From: VRUE01 sp963762205
Lineage (GTDB): Bacteria > Actinomycetota > Thermoleophilia > Solirubrobacterales > 70-9
Reading direction: 5' to 3'
DNA: 64,000 bases
NCBI GenBank assembly: GCA_963762205.1
Contig: CAVXJZ010000002.1
Coordinates: 372,001-436,000, forward strand
A program made the position numbers and the translations under genes. Shown one piece after another: positions 52,938 to 61,866 of this stretch (the stretch's first letter is position 1; every line of letters begins with the position of its first letter). A model generated the notes under the pieces. The model saw only the letters and a program-made list of their open reading frames with translations. It did not search any database and had not been told where the DNA came from.

Positions 52938-53633
52938 TCAGCCGGCGCCGTTGCCGGCGCCGTTGCCGCTGCCGCTGCCCGGGCCGAAGATGGCTTTCAG
53001 CTCGTCCTCCTTGCCCGGATCGAGGACGGCGAGCACCTCGTCCCCGGTCTCGAGCACGGTGTCGGGCCCGGGCACGAAGCCCTTGCCGTCGCGGAGCACG
53101 GAGATCAGCAGGCTGCCATCGGGCATCGCCAGGTCGCCGACGCGACGGCCGGTGACCCCGCAATCCTTGCCGAGCAGCATCTCGATGATCTCCAGCTGCT
53201 CCTCCTGCAGGTCGAGCAGGTGGACGAGCCCGTACTCGGGAACCTCGTGCTCGAGCAGGCGCAGGATCAGGTCCGTGGCGGACACCGACGGCTTCACCCC
53301 GAGCAGGTCGAAGTGGGGCTTGTTGCGCGGGTTGTTGACGCGGGCGATGATCTGGTCGACCGCGTACTTCTCCTTGGCGACCTGGCAGATCAGCATGTTG
53401 TCCTCGTCGTCGCCGGTCACCGCGATCACCATGTCGGCGCGCTGGATCCCCGCCCGCTCGAGCACCCAGAGCTCGGAGGCGTCGCCGTAGGAGACGTTGT
53501 GCTCGAGCTCCTGCTCGACGGTCAGGTAGCGCCGCCGGTCGCTCTCGATCACGGTCACCTCGTGATCCTTTTCGAGCAGCTCCCGGGCCAGGTTCCAGCC
53601 GACCTTCCCCGCCCCGACGACGATGATGTACAT
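52938..53633 (-). CDS. TrkA family (RCK) potassium regulatory protein, long copy
   Basis: The 231-residue protein contains an RCK-N domain (MYIIVVGAGKVGWNLARELLE; NAD-binding GxGxxG; VIAVTGDDEDNMLICQVAKEKYAVDQIIARVNNPRN) and an RCK-C domain (LLISVLRDGKGFVPGPDTVLETGDEVLAV), with a glycine/asparagine tail GSGSGNGAGNGAG. RCK proteins gate K+ channels and transporters in response to NAD(H) or nucleotides, probably at the cytoplasmic face. A 40-bp gap separates it from the second copy. Pairing with a second RCK resembles CeoB/CeoC of mycobacteria. Confidence 0.92.
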   Translation of the reverse strand: MYIIVVGAGKVGWNLARELLEKDHEVTVIESDRRRYLTVEQELEHNVSYGDASELWVLERAGIQRADMVIAVTGDDEDNMLICQVAKEKYAVDQIIARVNNPRNKPHFDLLGVKPSVSATDLILRLLEHEVPEYGLVHLLDLQEEQLEIIEMLLGKDCGVTGRRVGDLAMPDGSLLISVLRDGKGFVPGPDTVLETGDEVLAVLDPGKEDELKAIFGPGSGSGNGAGNGAG

Positions 53634-53673
53634 CAGTGGCCCCTCTCAGAACGCTGTGTTCGGAGGGAGGGCA

Positions 53674-54114
53674 CTAGGCCGCCCCCCGCTCGAAGCCGTC
53701 GCGCACGGCCTCCTCGAGCATGTCGATCGCGACCCGCGTCGGGCAGATCGTGTGCAGCCCCTGACGCTGGTACCACTCGGCGCGCAGCGGGTCGAGGATG
53801 CGGGCGATCACGGTCGGCACCTCGTAGCGGCGCTGGGCGATCTGGGAGATGACGATGTTGGTGTTGTCGCCGTCGGTCGAGGCGATGAAGGCGTCCGCCT
53901 GCTCGATCCCGGCGGCGACCAGGGCGTCGGTCTCGAGCCCGGCGCCGACCGTGAAGCGGCCGCCGAGGTCCTCCCACGCCTTGTCGAGCCCGACCTCGAG
54001 CCGGGCGTGGGACTCGGGGTCCTCGTCGAGGCAGGAGACTTCGTGGCCTTCGTGCAGCATCGCCCGTGCGACCGACGAGCCGACCCTGCCGCAGCCGACG
54101 ATCAGGATGAACAA
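53674..54114 (-). CDS. TrkA family (RCK-N) protein, short copy
   Basis: The 146-residue protein has the RCK-N fold only: FILIVGCGRVGSSVARAMLHEGHEVSCLDEDPESH (GxGxxG and acidic end of strand 2), AFIASTDGDNTNIVISQIAQRRYEVPTVIARILDPLR. No RCK-C domain follows. It starts 23 bp after the stop of the APC-USP gene. Two consecutive RCK genes beside an APC-type permease repeat the arrangement at the mycobacterial ceoB-ceoC locus, which suggests K+-linked regulation of the adjacent transporter. Confidence 0.9.
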   Translation of the reverse strand: MFILIVGCGRVGSSVARAMLHEGHEVSCLDEDPESHARLEVGLDKAWEDLGGRFTVGAGLETDALVAAGIEQADAFIASTDGDNTNIVISQIAQRRYEVPTVIARILDPLRAEWYQRQGLHTICPTRVAIDMLEEAVRDGFERGAA

Positions 54115-54137
54115 GAGATCACCATCTGCGCTGAAGT

Positions 54138-56114
54138 CTAGTCAGCGGGGGCGGGCTCGGGCTGCGGCTCGGGCGCCGATTCCGGCGGAGCGGTGAGGAG
54201 CACGCGGCAGGGCGCCTTCATCAGCACGTACTCGGTGGCGGCGCCGATCTCCTCGGGCTTGGCCGCGCCGATGCCGCCGAGCGTGGCCCCGCCCCTGATC
54301 CGGCTCGGCGGCTCGGCGCCGACGACGATCGCTTCCGCGCCCGATCGGCGCGCCGCCTCGACGATCCCGGCGCCCACCTTGCGGGCGCGCACCAGCTCGG
54401 CGCTGACCTCGACGTCCTCGTACTCGTCGCCGACCTCGCCGGCCCGCTCGAGCGCCCGCCTCGCCTCCTCCTCGCGCTCGCGCGGCAGCGGCGCGTCGAG
54501 GGGCAGCGTCAGCGGCACCTCGATCACGTAGACCAGGTCCAGCCTCGCCTCGCCGGCGGCGCCGTCCTCCCCCACGGCGGCGGCCAGGCGCCCCGCGGTC
54601 GAGACGATGTCGTCGTCGAGCTCGGTGCCGAAGATCGGCACCAGGATGTTGCGGTAGGCGAGCTCCGGCACCTGCTTGGTCAGCGCCTTCTCGGTGACGG
54701 AGACCCGTTTGGTCAGGGTCGTCCCCTCGAACACCTTGCGGTAGACGACGTAGAAGAGCAGGCCGAAGGCCATCCAGCCGCCACCCACCCAGCGCGCGGT
54801 GTCGTGGTAGGCGAGGACGCTGAGGAAGGCGAGACCGCTGACCACCGCCGCGAGCAGGGCCGGCACGGGCAACTCCGCCTTCCCCCAGCGCACGCTCCCG
54901 GGCACCCGGAAGGGGCGCGGACGATCCGGCTCGGTGACCCGCAGCCGCAGGATCGAGAGCTGTGCGATCGTGATCGCCAGGGTGGCGCCGAACGCGTAGA
55001 TGCCCGCCAGCAGCTTGACGTCGGTGGGCAGCACGAGGCCGATCGCGATCGCCCCGGAGATCGCGATCGCGACCTGCGGGGTCGCGTGGCGCGAGCTGAG
55101 CTTCCCCAGCCAGCTGGGGATCTGGCGGTTGATCGCCAGGGCGTAGATGTGGCGGGAGACGCCGAGCATCGACGTTGTCACCGCCCAGAACAGCACCGGG
55201 GTGGCGACCAGGGCGACGACCCATCTCATCGTGTCGGCGACCGCCGCGGGGCGGAACGAGGAGACGACGCCGAGCACGGGCGCCTCGACGAACTCGGAGC
55301 CGAGCGCGGTCTGCGGGCCGTCCGGCCCGGCGACGACGGGCACCGCCATCAGCGCCACCACCGCCATGCCCGCGTAGACGAGCGGCACCGCGAGCGCGCC
55401 GATCGAGACGATCCGCCGCAGGTCGCGGGGATGGACGTCGATGTCGGGCGCCAGGTCCGAGGCGGCCTCGATGCCGGCGTAGGCGAGCATTGCGACCACC
55501 GAGGCGTAGACGATGTCGACGGCGTTGGGGTCGGTGAAGAGGTCGAGCTGCGCCGTCAGGCGGTCGGGGTGGAAGACGGCGAGCACGCCGACGACGATCA
55601 CCGCGAGCTGCAGGGCGATGTCGGCAAGGGCGAGGGCGGCGAGCCGGCGCTCGCGCCCGCGGCCGGTGATGTTGAGCACGTTGAGCAGGCAGGCGGCGAC
55701 GATCACCAGCGCCGCGATTCCTATCTCCCAGCCCGGGCGGGAGAGGTCTTCGGAGATCGGCTCCAGATAGTGGGGCACCGAGATCGCGGCCAGGGCGGCG
55801 ACGATCAGGTAGTCGATCAGGATCGCCCAGCCGGCGACGAAGGCGATGAGCTCGTTGAAGGCGTGGCGGGCGAAGCTGGAGGACCCGCCCCGCTCGCGCA
55901 GCATCGCGCCGCCCTCGACGTAGCTGAGCGTGGTGACGACGAAGAGCAGGCCGGCGGCGAGGAAGATCAGCGGGGTCAGGCCGAGGCCGCGGTCGGCGAC
56001 GACGCCGAGTGCGAAGTAGATCGAGAAGCCGACCGCGGAGTAGGCGGCCACGAAGAGCCCGGGAACGCCGAGGCCGCGCTGGATCAGGGGTTTCGGGGCG
56101 GGCTCCTCCACCAC
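54138..56114 (-). CDS. APC superfamily permease with C-terminal universal stress domain (1)
   Basis: The 658-residue protein has a GTG start at 56114, placed 1 nt after the stop of the small gene upstream. It has about 12 helices (residues about 30-480), including AAYSAVGFSIYFALGVVADRG in helix 1 and GGSSSFARHAFNELIAFVAGW. The C-terminal about 150 residues (YRNILVPIFGTELDDDIVSTAGRL ... EAIVVGAEPP ... KAPCRVLLTAP) form a USP-like domain, and the end is Pro/Glu-rich. Similar fusions carry amino acids or, in some APC members, K+. The adjacent TrkA proteins make K+ a real possibility; sequence alone does not settle it. Confidence 0.88.
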   Translation of the reverse strand: MVEEPAPKPLIQRGLGVPGLFVAAYSAVGFSIYFALGVVADRGLGLTPLIFLAAGLLFVVTTLSYVEGGAMLRERGGSSSFARHAFNELIAFVAGWAILIDYLIVAALAAISVPHYLEPISEDLSRPGWEIGIAALVIVAACLLNVLNITGRGRERRLAALALADIALQLAVIVVGVLAVFHPDRLTAQLDLFTDPNAVDIVYASVVAMLAYAGIEAASDLAPDIDVHPRDLRRIVSIGALAVPLVYAGMAVVALMAVPVVAGPDGPQTALGSEFVEAPVLGVVSSFRPAAVADTMRWVVALVATPVLFWAVTTSMLGVSRHIYALAINRQIPSWLGKLSSRHATPQVAIAISGAIAIGLVLPTDVKLLAGIYAFGATLAITIAQLSILRLRVTEPDRPRPFRVPGSVRWGKAELPVPALLAAVVSGLAFLSVLAYHDTARWVGGGWMAFGLLFYVVYRKVFEGTTLTKRVSVTEKALTKQVPELAYRNILVPIFGTELDDDIVSTAGRLAAAVGEDGAAGEARLDLVYVIEVPLTLPLDAPLPREREEEARRALERAGEVGDEYEDVEVSAELVRARKVGAGIVEAARRSGAEAIVVGAEPPSRIRGGATLGGIGAAKPEEIGAATEYVLMKAPCRVLLTAPPESAPEPQPEPAPAD

Positions 56115-56115
56115 C

Positions 56116-56310
56116 TCACCCAGCTGTCCGCGAGGCGATCCAGAGCCGCGCGACGCCGATCGCGACGAAGAGGACGCCAAGGACGACGCCGAAGGAGGCG
56201 GGACCGCCGCCGCCGGCCACGGTCCTGATCAGGACCACCAGGCCGATCGCGATGAAGGCGACCGAGAAGGCGCGCACCGAGCCGTGGTAGATCCCCTCCG
56301 GAGACGGCAT
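56116..56310 (-). CDS. Small two-helix membrane protein
   Basis: The 64-residue protein starts at ATG 56310. It has two helices (VAFIAIGLVVLIRTVAG and FGVVLGVLFVAIGVARLWIAS) separated by a short glycine-rich loop (GGGGPAS). It sits between the two APC-USP genes with 1-nt and 9-nt gaps, so it is cotranscribed with them and may be a small accessory subunit. No family recognised. Confidence 0.72.
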   Translation of the reverse strand: MPSPEGIYHGSVRAFSVAFIAIGLVVLIRTVAGGGGPASFGVVLGVLFVAIGVARLWIASRTAG

Positions 56311-56319
56311 CGTGGGATT

Positions 56320-58218
56320 CTAGGCGAGCGACGGGGCCGCGCCGACACCCTGGCCCTCGCTGCGGTCGGAGACGACGATCACCCGGCAAGGGCGCTCGCC
56401 GAGCACCGTCTGCAGGGTCTTGTCGTAGATCGGCACGCCGTTCCGGTGGCGCAGGCCGACGACGACGGCGGCGCCATTGATCAACTGCGCCTCCTCGGCG
56501 ATCGCGTACCCCTCCTGGCCAGGGCGGACGCGCTCGACGTGGCCGGTCACGCGCTGGCCGCCAATCAGCTTCGCCTGCTCGATCTTGCTCTGCGCCTCGG
56601 CTTCCTGCTCGGGCAGGTCGGCGTCGAGCTCCATGTGGGTCGGCACGACCATCATCGAGTGGATGTGGATCCCGCGCCTGCGCTTGGAGGCGAGCTTGAC
56701 GGCGGTCGCCACCATCTCCTCGGAGAAGGGCTCACCGTCCTCGAAGGCGACGAGGACGCTGCGGTACTCGATCTCCTCGACGCCGAGCGGCTCCGGGGTC
56801 ACGACCTTGACCGTCTCGGTCAGGGGCAGGCGCTGGCTGCGGCGGTAGAGCACGTAGACCGCGATGCCGGCGACCATCCAGCCGATGCCGACGGCCAGCG
56901 TGGTCGGGTTGAGGGCCATGACCACGAGCCAGGCCGAGAACGTGCCGAGCCCGCCGAGCACCGCGGTGATCGGCACGTCGAAGCCGAGCGCACGGACGTT
57001 GAGGGGAGGCTTCCAGGGCCGCTCGTCCCCCGATTTCGTTCTTCGCAGCTGAATCACGGCGACGTGGGCGATCGTGAACGAGAGCATCGCGCCGAACGAG
57101 TACATCGTCGCCAGGAAGTCGGTCTGGCCCGGTACCAGGGTGATCATCGCCACCGAGGCGAAGACGAGGATCGCGATGTAGGGGGTGCGGTAGCGGGGAT
57201 GGACCTGGCGCAGCTTCTCCGGCAGCTGGCGGTGCTGGCCCATCGAGTAGGTGAGGCGGGAGACGCCGATCAGGCCGGCGTTGGTCGCGATCAGGAGGAT
57301 CACCGCGGCGAGGATTCCGACGTAGTAGCGGAGCGCTTCGGTGAGGCCGGCGCCGAGGCCGAGGTTCTCGACGATGCCGAGGATCGGGTCGTTGGCGAAC
57401 TCCGAGCCGAGCGGGGTCGAGAAGCCGCCCGCCGCGTCCTGGGTGACCGGCATCGCCGAGAGGGCGACCAGCGGCAGCAGCAGGTACAGGCCGAGCACCG
57501 CGGCGACGACGAGACCGACGCTGCGCGGGATCGTGCGCGCCGCTTCCCTGGCCTCCTCGGCCATGTTGGAGATCGTCTCGATCCCGGTGTAGGCGATCAT
57601 GCCGACCGCGACCCCGAGGGCGAAGTCGCTCCAGGTCGGGGCGACGCCGAGGTGGACGTTGTCGATCAGGACCTGGGGGCTGAGCACGAGGACGATCCCG
57701 ATCCCGACCAGGACGACCTGGGTCGCGAGATCGGCGATCGCGAGCACCAGGTTGAGCTTCGCCGACTCCTCGGTGCCACGGATGTTGATCAGGGCGAGGG
57801 CGGCGATCAGCGTCGCACCGCCGAGGATGTCGCCTGGCGCGTGCCCGAGCGGCTCCCAGAAGACAGCCAGGTAGTGGGGCACGAAGTAGGCCGAGATCGC
57901 GACCGTGATCGTGTAGTTGAGCATCTGCCCCCAGGCGGCGATGAAGCTGACCAGCTCGTTGAAGGCGTGGCGGGCGAAGCTGGAGGAGCCCCCCGCCTCC
58001 GGGTACATGACGGTGGCCTCGGCGTAGGTGGCGGCGGTCGCGGCGAAGATCAGGCCGGAGATCACGAACGCGACCGGCGTCAGGCCGAGCGCGAAGGCGG
58101 CGGTGACGCCCAGCGCGTAGTAGATCGACGAGCCGACGTTGCCGTAGGCCGCCGAGAACAGGGAGCCGACGTCGTGGACGCGGCTCAGCGATTCGTCTCT
58201 GGGGATTCGCTGGGCCAT
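56320..58218 (-). CDS. APC superfamily permease with C-terminal universal stress domain (2)
   Basis: The 632-residue paralogue starts at ATG 58218 (MAQRIPRDES). Helix 1 contains AAYGNVGSSIYYALGVTAAFALGLTP, which resembles YGDIGTSPLY of KUP potassium transporters; next come AGGSSSFARHAFNELVSFIAAWG and AYTGIETISNMAEEAREAARTIPRS. The C-terminal USP-type domain (YRSVLVAFEDGEPFSEEMVATAVKLASKRRRG, VVVGLRHRNG) is complete. It is the first gene of the 58.2-51.7 kb minus-strand operon, which also contains both TrkA genes and the flavoprotein. Confidence 0.9.
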   Translation of the reverse strand: MAQRIPRDESLSRVHDVGSLFSAAYGNVGSSIYYALGVTAAFALGLTPVAFVISGLIFAATAATYAEATVMYPEAGGSSSFARHAFNELVSFIAAWGQMLNYTITVAISAYFVPHYLAVFWEPLGHAPGDILGGATLIAALALINIRGTEESAKLNLVLAIADLATQVVLVGIGIVLVLSPQVLIDNVHLGVAPTWSDFALGVAVGMIAYTGIETISNMAEEAREAARTIPRSVGLVVAAVLGLYLLLPLVALSAMPVTQDAAGGFSTPLGSEFANDPILGIVENLGLGAGLTEALRYYVGILAAVILLIATNAGLIGVSRLTYSMGQHRQLPEKLRQVHPRYRTPYIAILVFASVAMITLVPGQTDFLATMYSFGAMLSFTIAHVAVIQLRRTKSGDERPWKPPLNVRALGFDVPITAVLGGLGTFSAWLVVMALNPTTLAVGIGWMVAGIAVYVLYRRSQRLPLTETVKVVTPEPLGVEEIEYRSVLVAFEDGEPFSEEMVATAVKLASKRRRGIHIHSMMVVPTHMELDADLPEQEAEAQSKIEQAKLIGGQRVTGHVERVRPGQEGYAIAEEAQLINGAAVVVGLRHRNGVPIYDKTLQTVLGERPCRVIVVSDRSEGQGVGAAPSLA

Positions 58219-58239
58219 CTAGAGGGTGGGGACGGACAT

Positions 58240-59331
58240 CTAGCCCGAATATACGGACGACGCCGGTGCTCTCTGGACGTGCCCGGGGCCAAGCTCGGCA
58301 GGGGACGAGCAGCCGCAGAGCAGCAGCGTCAGCTCGAGCTCGGCGCGCAGGATCTCGAGCACGCGCCGCGCGCCCTCCTCACCCGCGGCCGCCAGCCCCC
58401 AGAGCGCGGGGCGGCCGACGAGGACGGCGTCCGCCCCGAGGGCGAGCGCGATCGCGACGTCGACGCCGCGGCGGATGCCGCCGTCGACCAGGACCGGCAG
58501 GCGTCCGTCGACCGCGTCGACCACCTCGCCGAGCGCGTCGGCGGTCGCCGGGACCCGGTCCAGCTGACGGCCGCCGTGATTGGAGACGACGACGCCGGCG
58601 GCCCCGTGGCGGACGGCGAGGGCGGCGTCCTCCCCGGTGAGGACGCCCTTGACGAGCACCGGCACCTCGCACTCGGAGGCCAGCTCCTCGAGATCGGGCC
58701 AGGCGAATCCGGGGTCGACGAGCTCGAAGGCCTCGGCGACGGTGACCGCGCGCTCGCCGCCGAGCGCGGCCTGGACGCTGGGCACGCCGAGGCCCTCGGG
58801 CAGCTGGAAGCCCGTCCTTCGGTCGCGCTCGCGGTTCCCCGCCCGCGGCGCGTCGACGGTGACCACGATCGCCTCGAAGCCCGAGTCGACCGCGCTTTCC
58901 ATCAGGGCTCGGGTGACGCCCTCGTCGCTGAAGCAGTAGAGCTGGAACCAGTGCCGGCCGCCGGGTGCCGCCTCGGCAACCTGGGCCGGCAGCGCCGTCG
59001 CCAGCGTCGACAGGCACATCGCCGTCCCTGCGGCGGCCGCCGCCCGCGCCATCGCCGTCTCCCCCTCCTCGTCGACCATCCGCTGGAAGGCGACCGGCGC
59101 GACGAGGATCGGCATCGAGAGCTCGGCGCCGAGGACCTCGGTGCGCGCGCTCCACTCCTCGACGCCGGCGAGCATCCGCGGGCGCAGCTGCCACCGCCCC
59201 CAGGCGGCGACGTTGTCGCGCAGCGTCGCCTCGTCGCCGGCGCCCCCGGCGAAGTAGCCGAGCACGCCGGCCTCCAGCTTCTCGGAGGCGACGCGCTCGA
59301 AGTCGGCAACGTTGACGAGACCCTCGATCAC
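58240..59331 (-). CDS. FMN-dependent alpha-hydroxy-acid oxidizing enzyme
   Basis: The 363-residue protein (GTG 59331; an ATG-type longer frame to 59349 is possible) is a glycolate/lactate oxidase-type TIM barrel. Conserved elements are VADFERVASEKLEAGVLGYFAGGAGDEATLRDN, MPILVAPVAFQRMVDEEGE, FQLYCFSDEGVTRAL, VTVDAPRAGNRERDRR, VKGVLTGEDAALAVRHGAAGVVVSNHGGRQLD (catalytic His) and VLVDGGIRRGVDVAIALALGADAVLVGRP. It oxidises an L-2-hydroxy acid. Substrate and electron acceptor (O2 or cytochrome) are not distinguishable here. It is a single gene on the minus strand. Confidence 0.92.
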   Translation of the reverse strand: MIEGLVNVADFERVASEKLEAGVLGYFAGGAGDEATLRDNVAAWGRWQLRPRMLAGVEEWSARTEVLGAELSMPILVAPVAFQRMVDEEGETAMARAAAAAGTAMCLSTLATALPAQVAEAAPGGRHWFQLYCFSDEGVTRALMESAVDSGFEAIVVTVDAPRAGNRERDRRTGFQLPEGLGVPSVQAALGGERAVTVAEAFELVDPGFAWPDLEELASECEVPVLVKGVLTGEDAALAVRHGAAGVVVSNHGGRQLDRVPATADALGEVVDAVDGRLPVLVDGGIRRGVDVAIALALGADAVLVGRPALWGLAAAGEEGARRVLEILRAELELTLLLCGCSSPAELGPGHVQRAPASSVYSG

Positions 59332-59483
59332 GGCCGCGACCCTACCCACTCTGCACGGAGGGAGAGCGGGGACCGGTACCCCTCCCTCGCGCTATCCGGC
59401 TTCGCCGGTAGCGCCGCGCTCGGGCAGTGGCACCCGGCCCCGCTCTCGAGCCCCTCGCCGCGCGAGCACGGACGCGCCCGACG

Positions 59484-59646
59484 AGCTGAGAGCTGAGTGA
59501 TCCGGTCCCGATCGGCGGGCTCGGCGGTCGTGAGGGAGGGGTGGTCGCCCCTCCCCGAGCGTGGGCGCGTCCGGCAAGCTGAGAGCTGAGTGATCCGGTC
59601 CCGATCGGCGGGCTCGGCGGTCGTGAGGGAGGGGTGGTCGCCCCTC
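59484..59646. repeat. Two-copy 70-bp direct repeat, period 93 bp
   Basis: Positions 59484-59553 and 59577-59646 are identical over 70 bp and separated by 23 bp. Each copy opens with AGCTGAGAGCTGAG, itself a small direct repeat, and ends with GGGGTGGTCGCCCCTC, which can fold on itself. The copies are non-coding. The identity suggests a recent duplication. Confidence 0.85.
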
Positions 59647-59681
59647 AGCCGCGAGCGGCGCTACCCGAAGGGATAGCGAGC

Positions 59682-59705
59682 GGGGAGGGGTGACCACCCC
59701 TCCCC
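59682..59705 (-). terminator. Strong GC stem-loop downstream of hppA
   Basis: GGGGAGGGGTG (59682-59692) and CACCCCTCCCC (59695-59705) form a perfect 11-bp stem with a 2-nt centre just before the hppA stop on the minus strand. No T-run follows, so it is either a Rho-independent terminator of the GC-only type seen in actinobacteria or an mRNA-protecting hairpin. Confidence 0.5.
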
Positions 59706-59715
59706 CTCACCACAC

Positions 59716-61797
59716 CTAGAACTTGACGATCGGGATGATCAGGATCGCGACGATGTTGGCGACCTTGATCATCGGGTTGATCGCCGGGCCGGCCGTGTCC
59801 TTGTAGGGATCGCCGACGGTGTCGCCCGTCACCGAGGCTTCGTGCGCCGGCGAGCCTTTGCCGCCGTGGGCGCCGTCCTCGATCAGCTTCTTGGCGTTGT
59901 CCCAGGCGCCGCCGCCCGCGGTCATCGAGATCGCGGCGAAGAGGCCGACGACGATGACGCCGATCAGCAGGCCGCCGAGCGCGTCGACGCTGAGCAGGCC
60001 GACGATCACCGGCACGACGATCGGTATCAGCGCCGGCAGGATCATCTCCTTCTGCGCCGCCGCGGTGACGATCGCGACCGTTTTCCCGTAGTCGGGCTTT
60101 TCGGTGCCCTCCATGATCCCGGGGTGCTCGCGGAACTGCTCGCGAACCTGTTCGACGACCTGGCCGCCGGCGCGGCCGACCGCCTCGATCGCGAAGGCAA
60201 CGAACAGGTAGACCATCATGCCGCCGACGATCAGCCCGATCAGGACGTCGGGGCTCGTCAGGTTGAACAGCGAGCCGAGATCGAACCCGGACGGGGCCTC
60301 CTCGGCGAGTTCGCTCTTGAAGGCCGAGAAGAGGACCAGCGCGGCGAGCGCGGCGGAGCCGATCGCGTAGCCCTTGGTGACCGCCTTGGTCGTGTTGCCG
60401 ACCGCGTCGAGCGGATCGGTGACGGCGCGGACCTCCTCGGGCAGGTCGGCCATCTCGGCGATCCCGCCCGCGTTGTCGGTGATCGGGCCGAAGGCGTCGA
60501 GGGCGACGATCAGCCCGCATAGCGAGAGCTGCGCCATCACGGCGATGCCGATGCCGTAGATCCCGGCGAGCTCGTTCGCGCCGAGGATCGCCAGGGCGAT
60601 CACCAGCGCCGGCGCGGCGGTCGACTGGAAGCCCTGGGCCAGGCCCTGGATGATGTTCGTCGCGTGCCCGGTCTCCGAGGCCTGGGCAATCGACTTCACC
60701 GGCCGGAAGCGGGTCGACGTATAAAATTCGGTGATCACGAAGAGGAAGGCGGTCACCGCGACGCCGATCACGGCGCAGAGCCAGAGGTCGGTGACGCTGA
60801 CCGCCGAGGCGGCGGTGTCGAGCACGCCGATCCGCACCGGTTCGCTCATCAGCCAGTCGGTGATCGGGTAGAAGGCGGCGATCGAGAGGATCCCGGAGAG
60901 GATCACGCCCTGGTAGAGAGCGCCCTCGACGCGGTCGGATTTGGTCCGCACGGCGAGCGCCCCGATGATCGAGGCGACGATCGCGACGCCGCCGATCACC
61001 AGCGGGAAGATCGCGACCTCGCGGGCGAAGTCGGCGTTGAAGGTGAGGACGCCGAGCAGCATCACGGCGACCGAGGTGACCGCGTAGGTCTCGAAGAGGT
61101 CCGCCGCCATGCCGGCGCAGTCGCCGACGTTGTCGCCGACGTTGTCGGCGATCACGGCGGGGTTGCGGGGGTCGTCCTCGGGGATCCCGGCCTCGACCTT
61201 GCCGACCAGGTCGGCGCCGACGTCGGCCGCCTTGGTGAAGATGCCGCCGCCGAGCCGGGCGAAGACCGAGATCAGCGAGCCGCCGAAGCCGAGGCCGATC
61301 AGCGCGTCGACGGCCTCCTTGTCGGAGCTGCCGGTGAGGACGAGGATCCCGTAATAGCCGGCGACGCCGAGCAGCGCCAGGCCGACGACCAGCAGGCCGG
61401 TGACCGAGCCGCCTTTGAAGGCGACGTCGAGCGCCGGCGGGACGCCGCCACGAGCCGCCTCGGCGACCCTGGAGTTGGCGCGCACCGAGAGGTTCATGCC
61501 GATGAACCCGGTCGCCCCCGAGAGGACGCCGCCGATCACGAAGCCGATCGCGGTCTTGTAGTCCTGCAGGATCCAGAGCACGATCGCGATCGGCACTGCG
61601 ACCGCGGCGATGATCATGTACTGGCGGTTGAGGTAGGCCTTCGCGCCTTCCTGCACCGCACCCGAGATTTCCTGCATGCGATCGTTTCCGGGCGACTTCG
61701 CGAGCAGGCGCTGGGTGACGATGAGGCCGTATAGCACTGCCGCCCCCGCGCAGACGAGCGCGACGACGACTCCGTAGTCGGTCAAAAAGTCAGTCAA
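59716..61797 (-). CDS. hppA: Membrane-bound proton-translocating pyrophosphatase
   Basis: The 693-residue protein has about 16 helices. Pyrophosphate-binding motifs are present: GGGIFTKAADVGADLVGKVEAG and DNVGDNVGDCAGMAADLFE (Asp cluster). The site DAVGNTTKAVTKGYA carries Lys where K+-dependent enzymes have Ala, so it should be K+-independent and pump protons. It couples PPi hydrolysis to H+ export and recovers energy from biosynthetic PPi. ATG 61797 (MTDFLTDYGVV) places the first helix immediately after the start. It is a single gene. Confidence 0.95.
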   Translation of the reverse strand: MTDFLTDYGVVVALVCAGAAVLYGLIVTQRLLAKSPGNDRMQEISGAVQEGAKAYLNRQYMIIAAVAVPIAIVLWILQDYKTAIGFVIGGVLSGATGFIGMNLSVRANSRVAEAARGGVPPALDVAFKGGSVTGLLVVGLALLGVAGYYGILVLTGSSDKEAVDALIGLGFGGSLISVFARLGGGIFTKAADVGADLVGKVEAGIPEDDPRNPAVIADNVGDNVGDCAGMAADLFETYAVTSVAVMLLGVLTFNADFAREVAIFPLVIGGVAIVASIIGALAVRTKSDRVEGALYQGVILSGILSIAAFYPITDWLMSEPVRIGVLDTAASAVSVTDLWLCAVIGVAVTAFLFVITEFYTSTRFRPVKSIAQASETGHATNIIQGLAQGFQSTAAPALVIALAILGANELAGIYGIGIAVMAQLSLCGLIVALDAFGPITDNAGGIAEMADLPEEVRAVTDPLDAVGNTTKAVTKGYAIGSAALAALVLFSAFKSELAEEAPSGFDLGSLFNLTSPDVLIGLIVGGMMVYLFVAFAIEAVGRAGGQVVEQVREQFREHPGIMEGTEKPDYGKTVAIVTAAAQKEMILPALIPIVVPVIVGLLSVDALGGLLIGVIVVGLFAAISMTAGGGAWDNAKKLIEDGAHGGKGSPAHEASVTGDTVGDPYKDTAGPAINPMIKVANIVAILIIPIVKF

Positions 61798-61866
61798 GTT
61801 TCTGGTTCCTCCGGCTGGTTTAGCGCGTGGCTTTTGTCGAAGAGCGCGCTTTAGCGGCGGCGGAGT

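Larger units (their letters stand above)
59332..59715. other. Hairpin- and repeat-rich intergenic region downstream of hppA
   Basis: The gap has no supported gene. It contains hairpins (GCGCTA..CCGG/CCGG..TAGCGC near 59388-59413, and CGCTACCC/GGG..TAGCG near 59660-59679), a 70-bp perfect direct repeat in two copies, and a strong stem before hppA. All lie 3' of hppA on the minus strand and between two minus-strand genes. Confidence 0.6.

Noticed and set aside
56284..59496. A 1,070-codon plus-strand frame opposite the APC and FMN genes
   Set aside because: It is antisense to the genes on the minus strand, is rich in His, Asp and Arg in a pattern produced by reverse reading, and has no recognisable motif.
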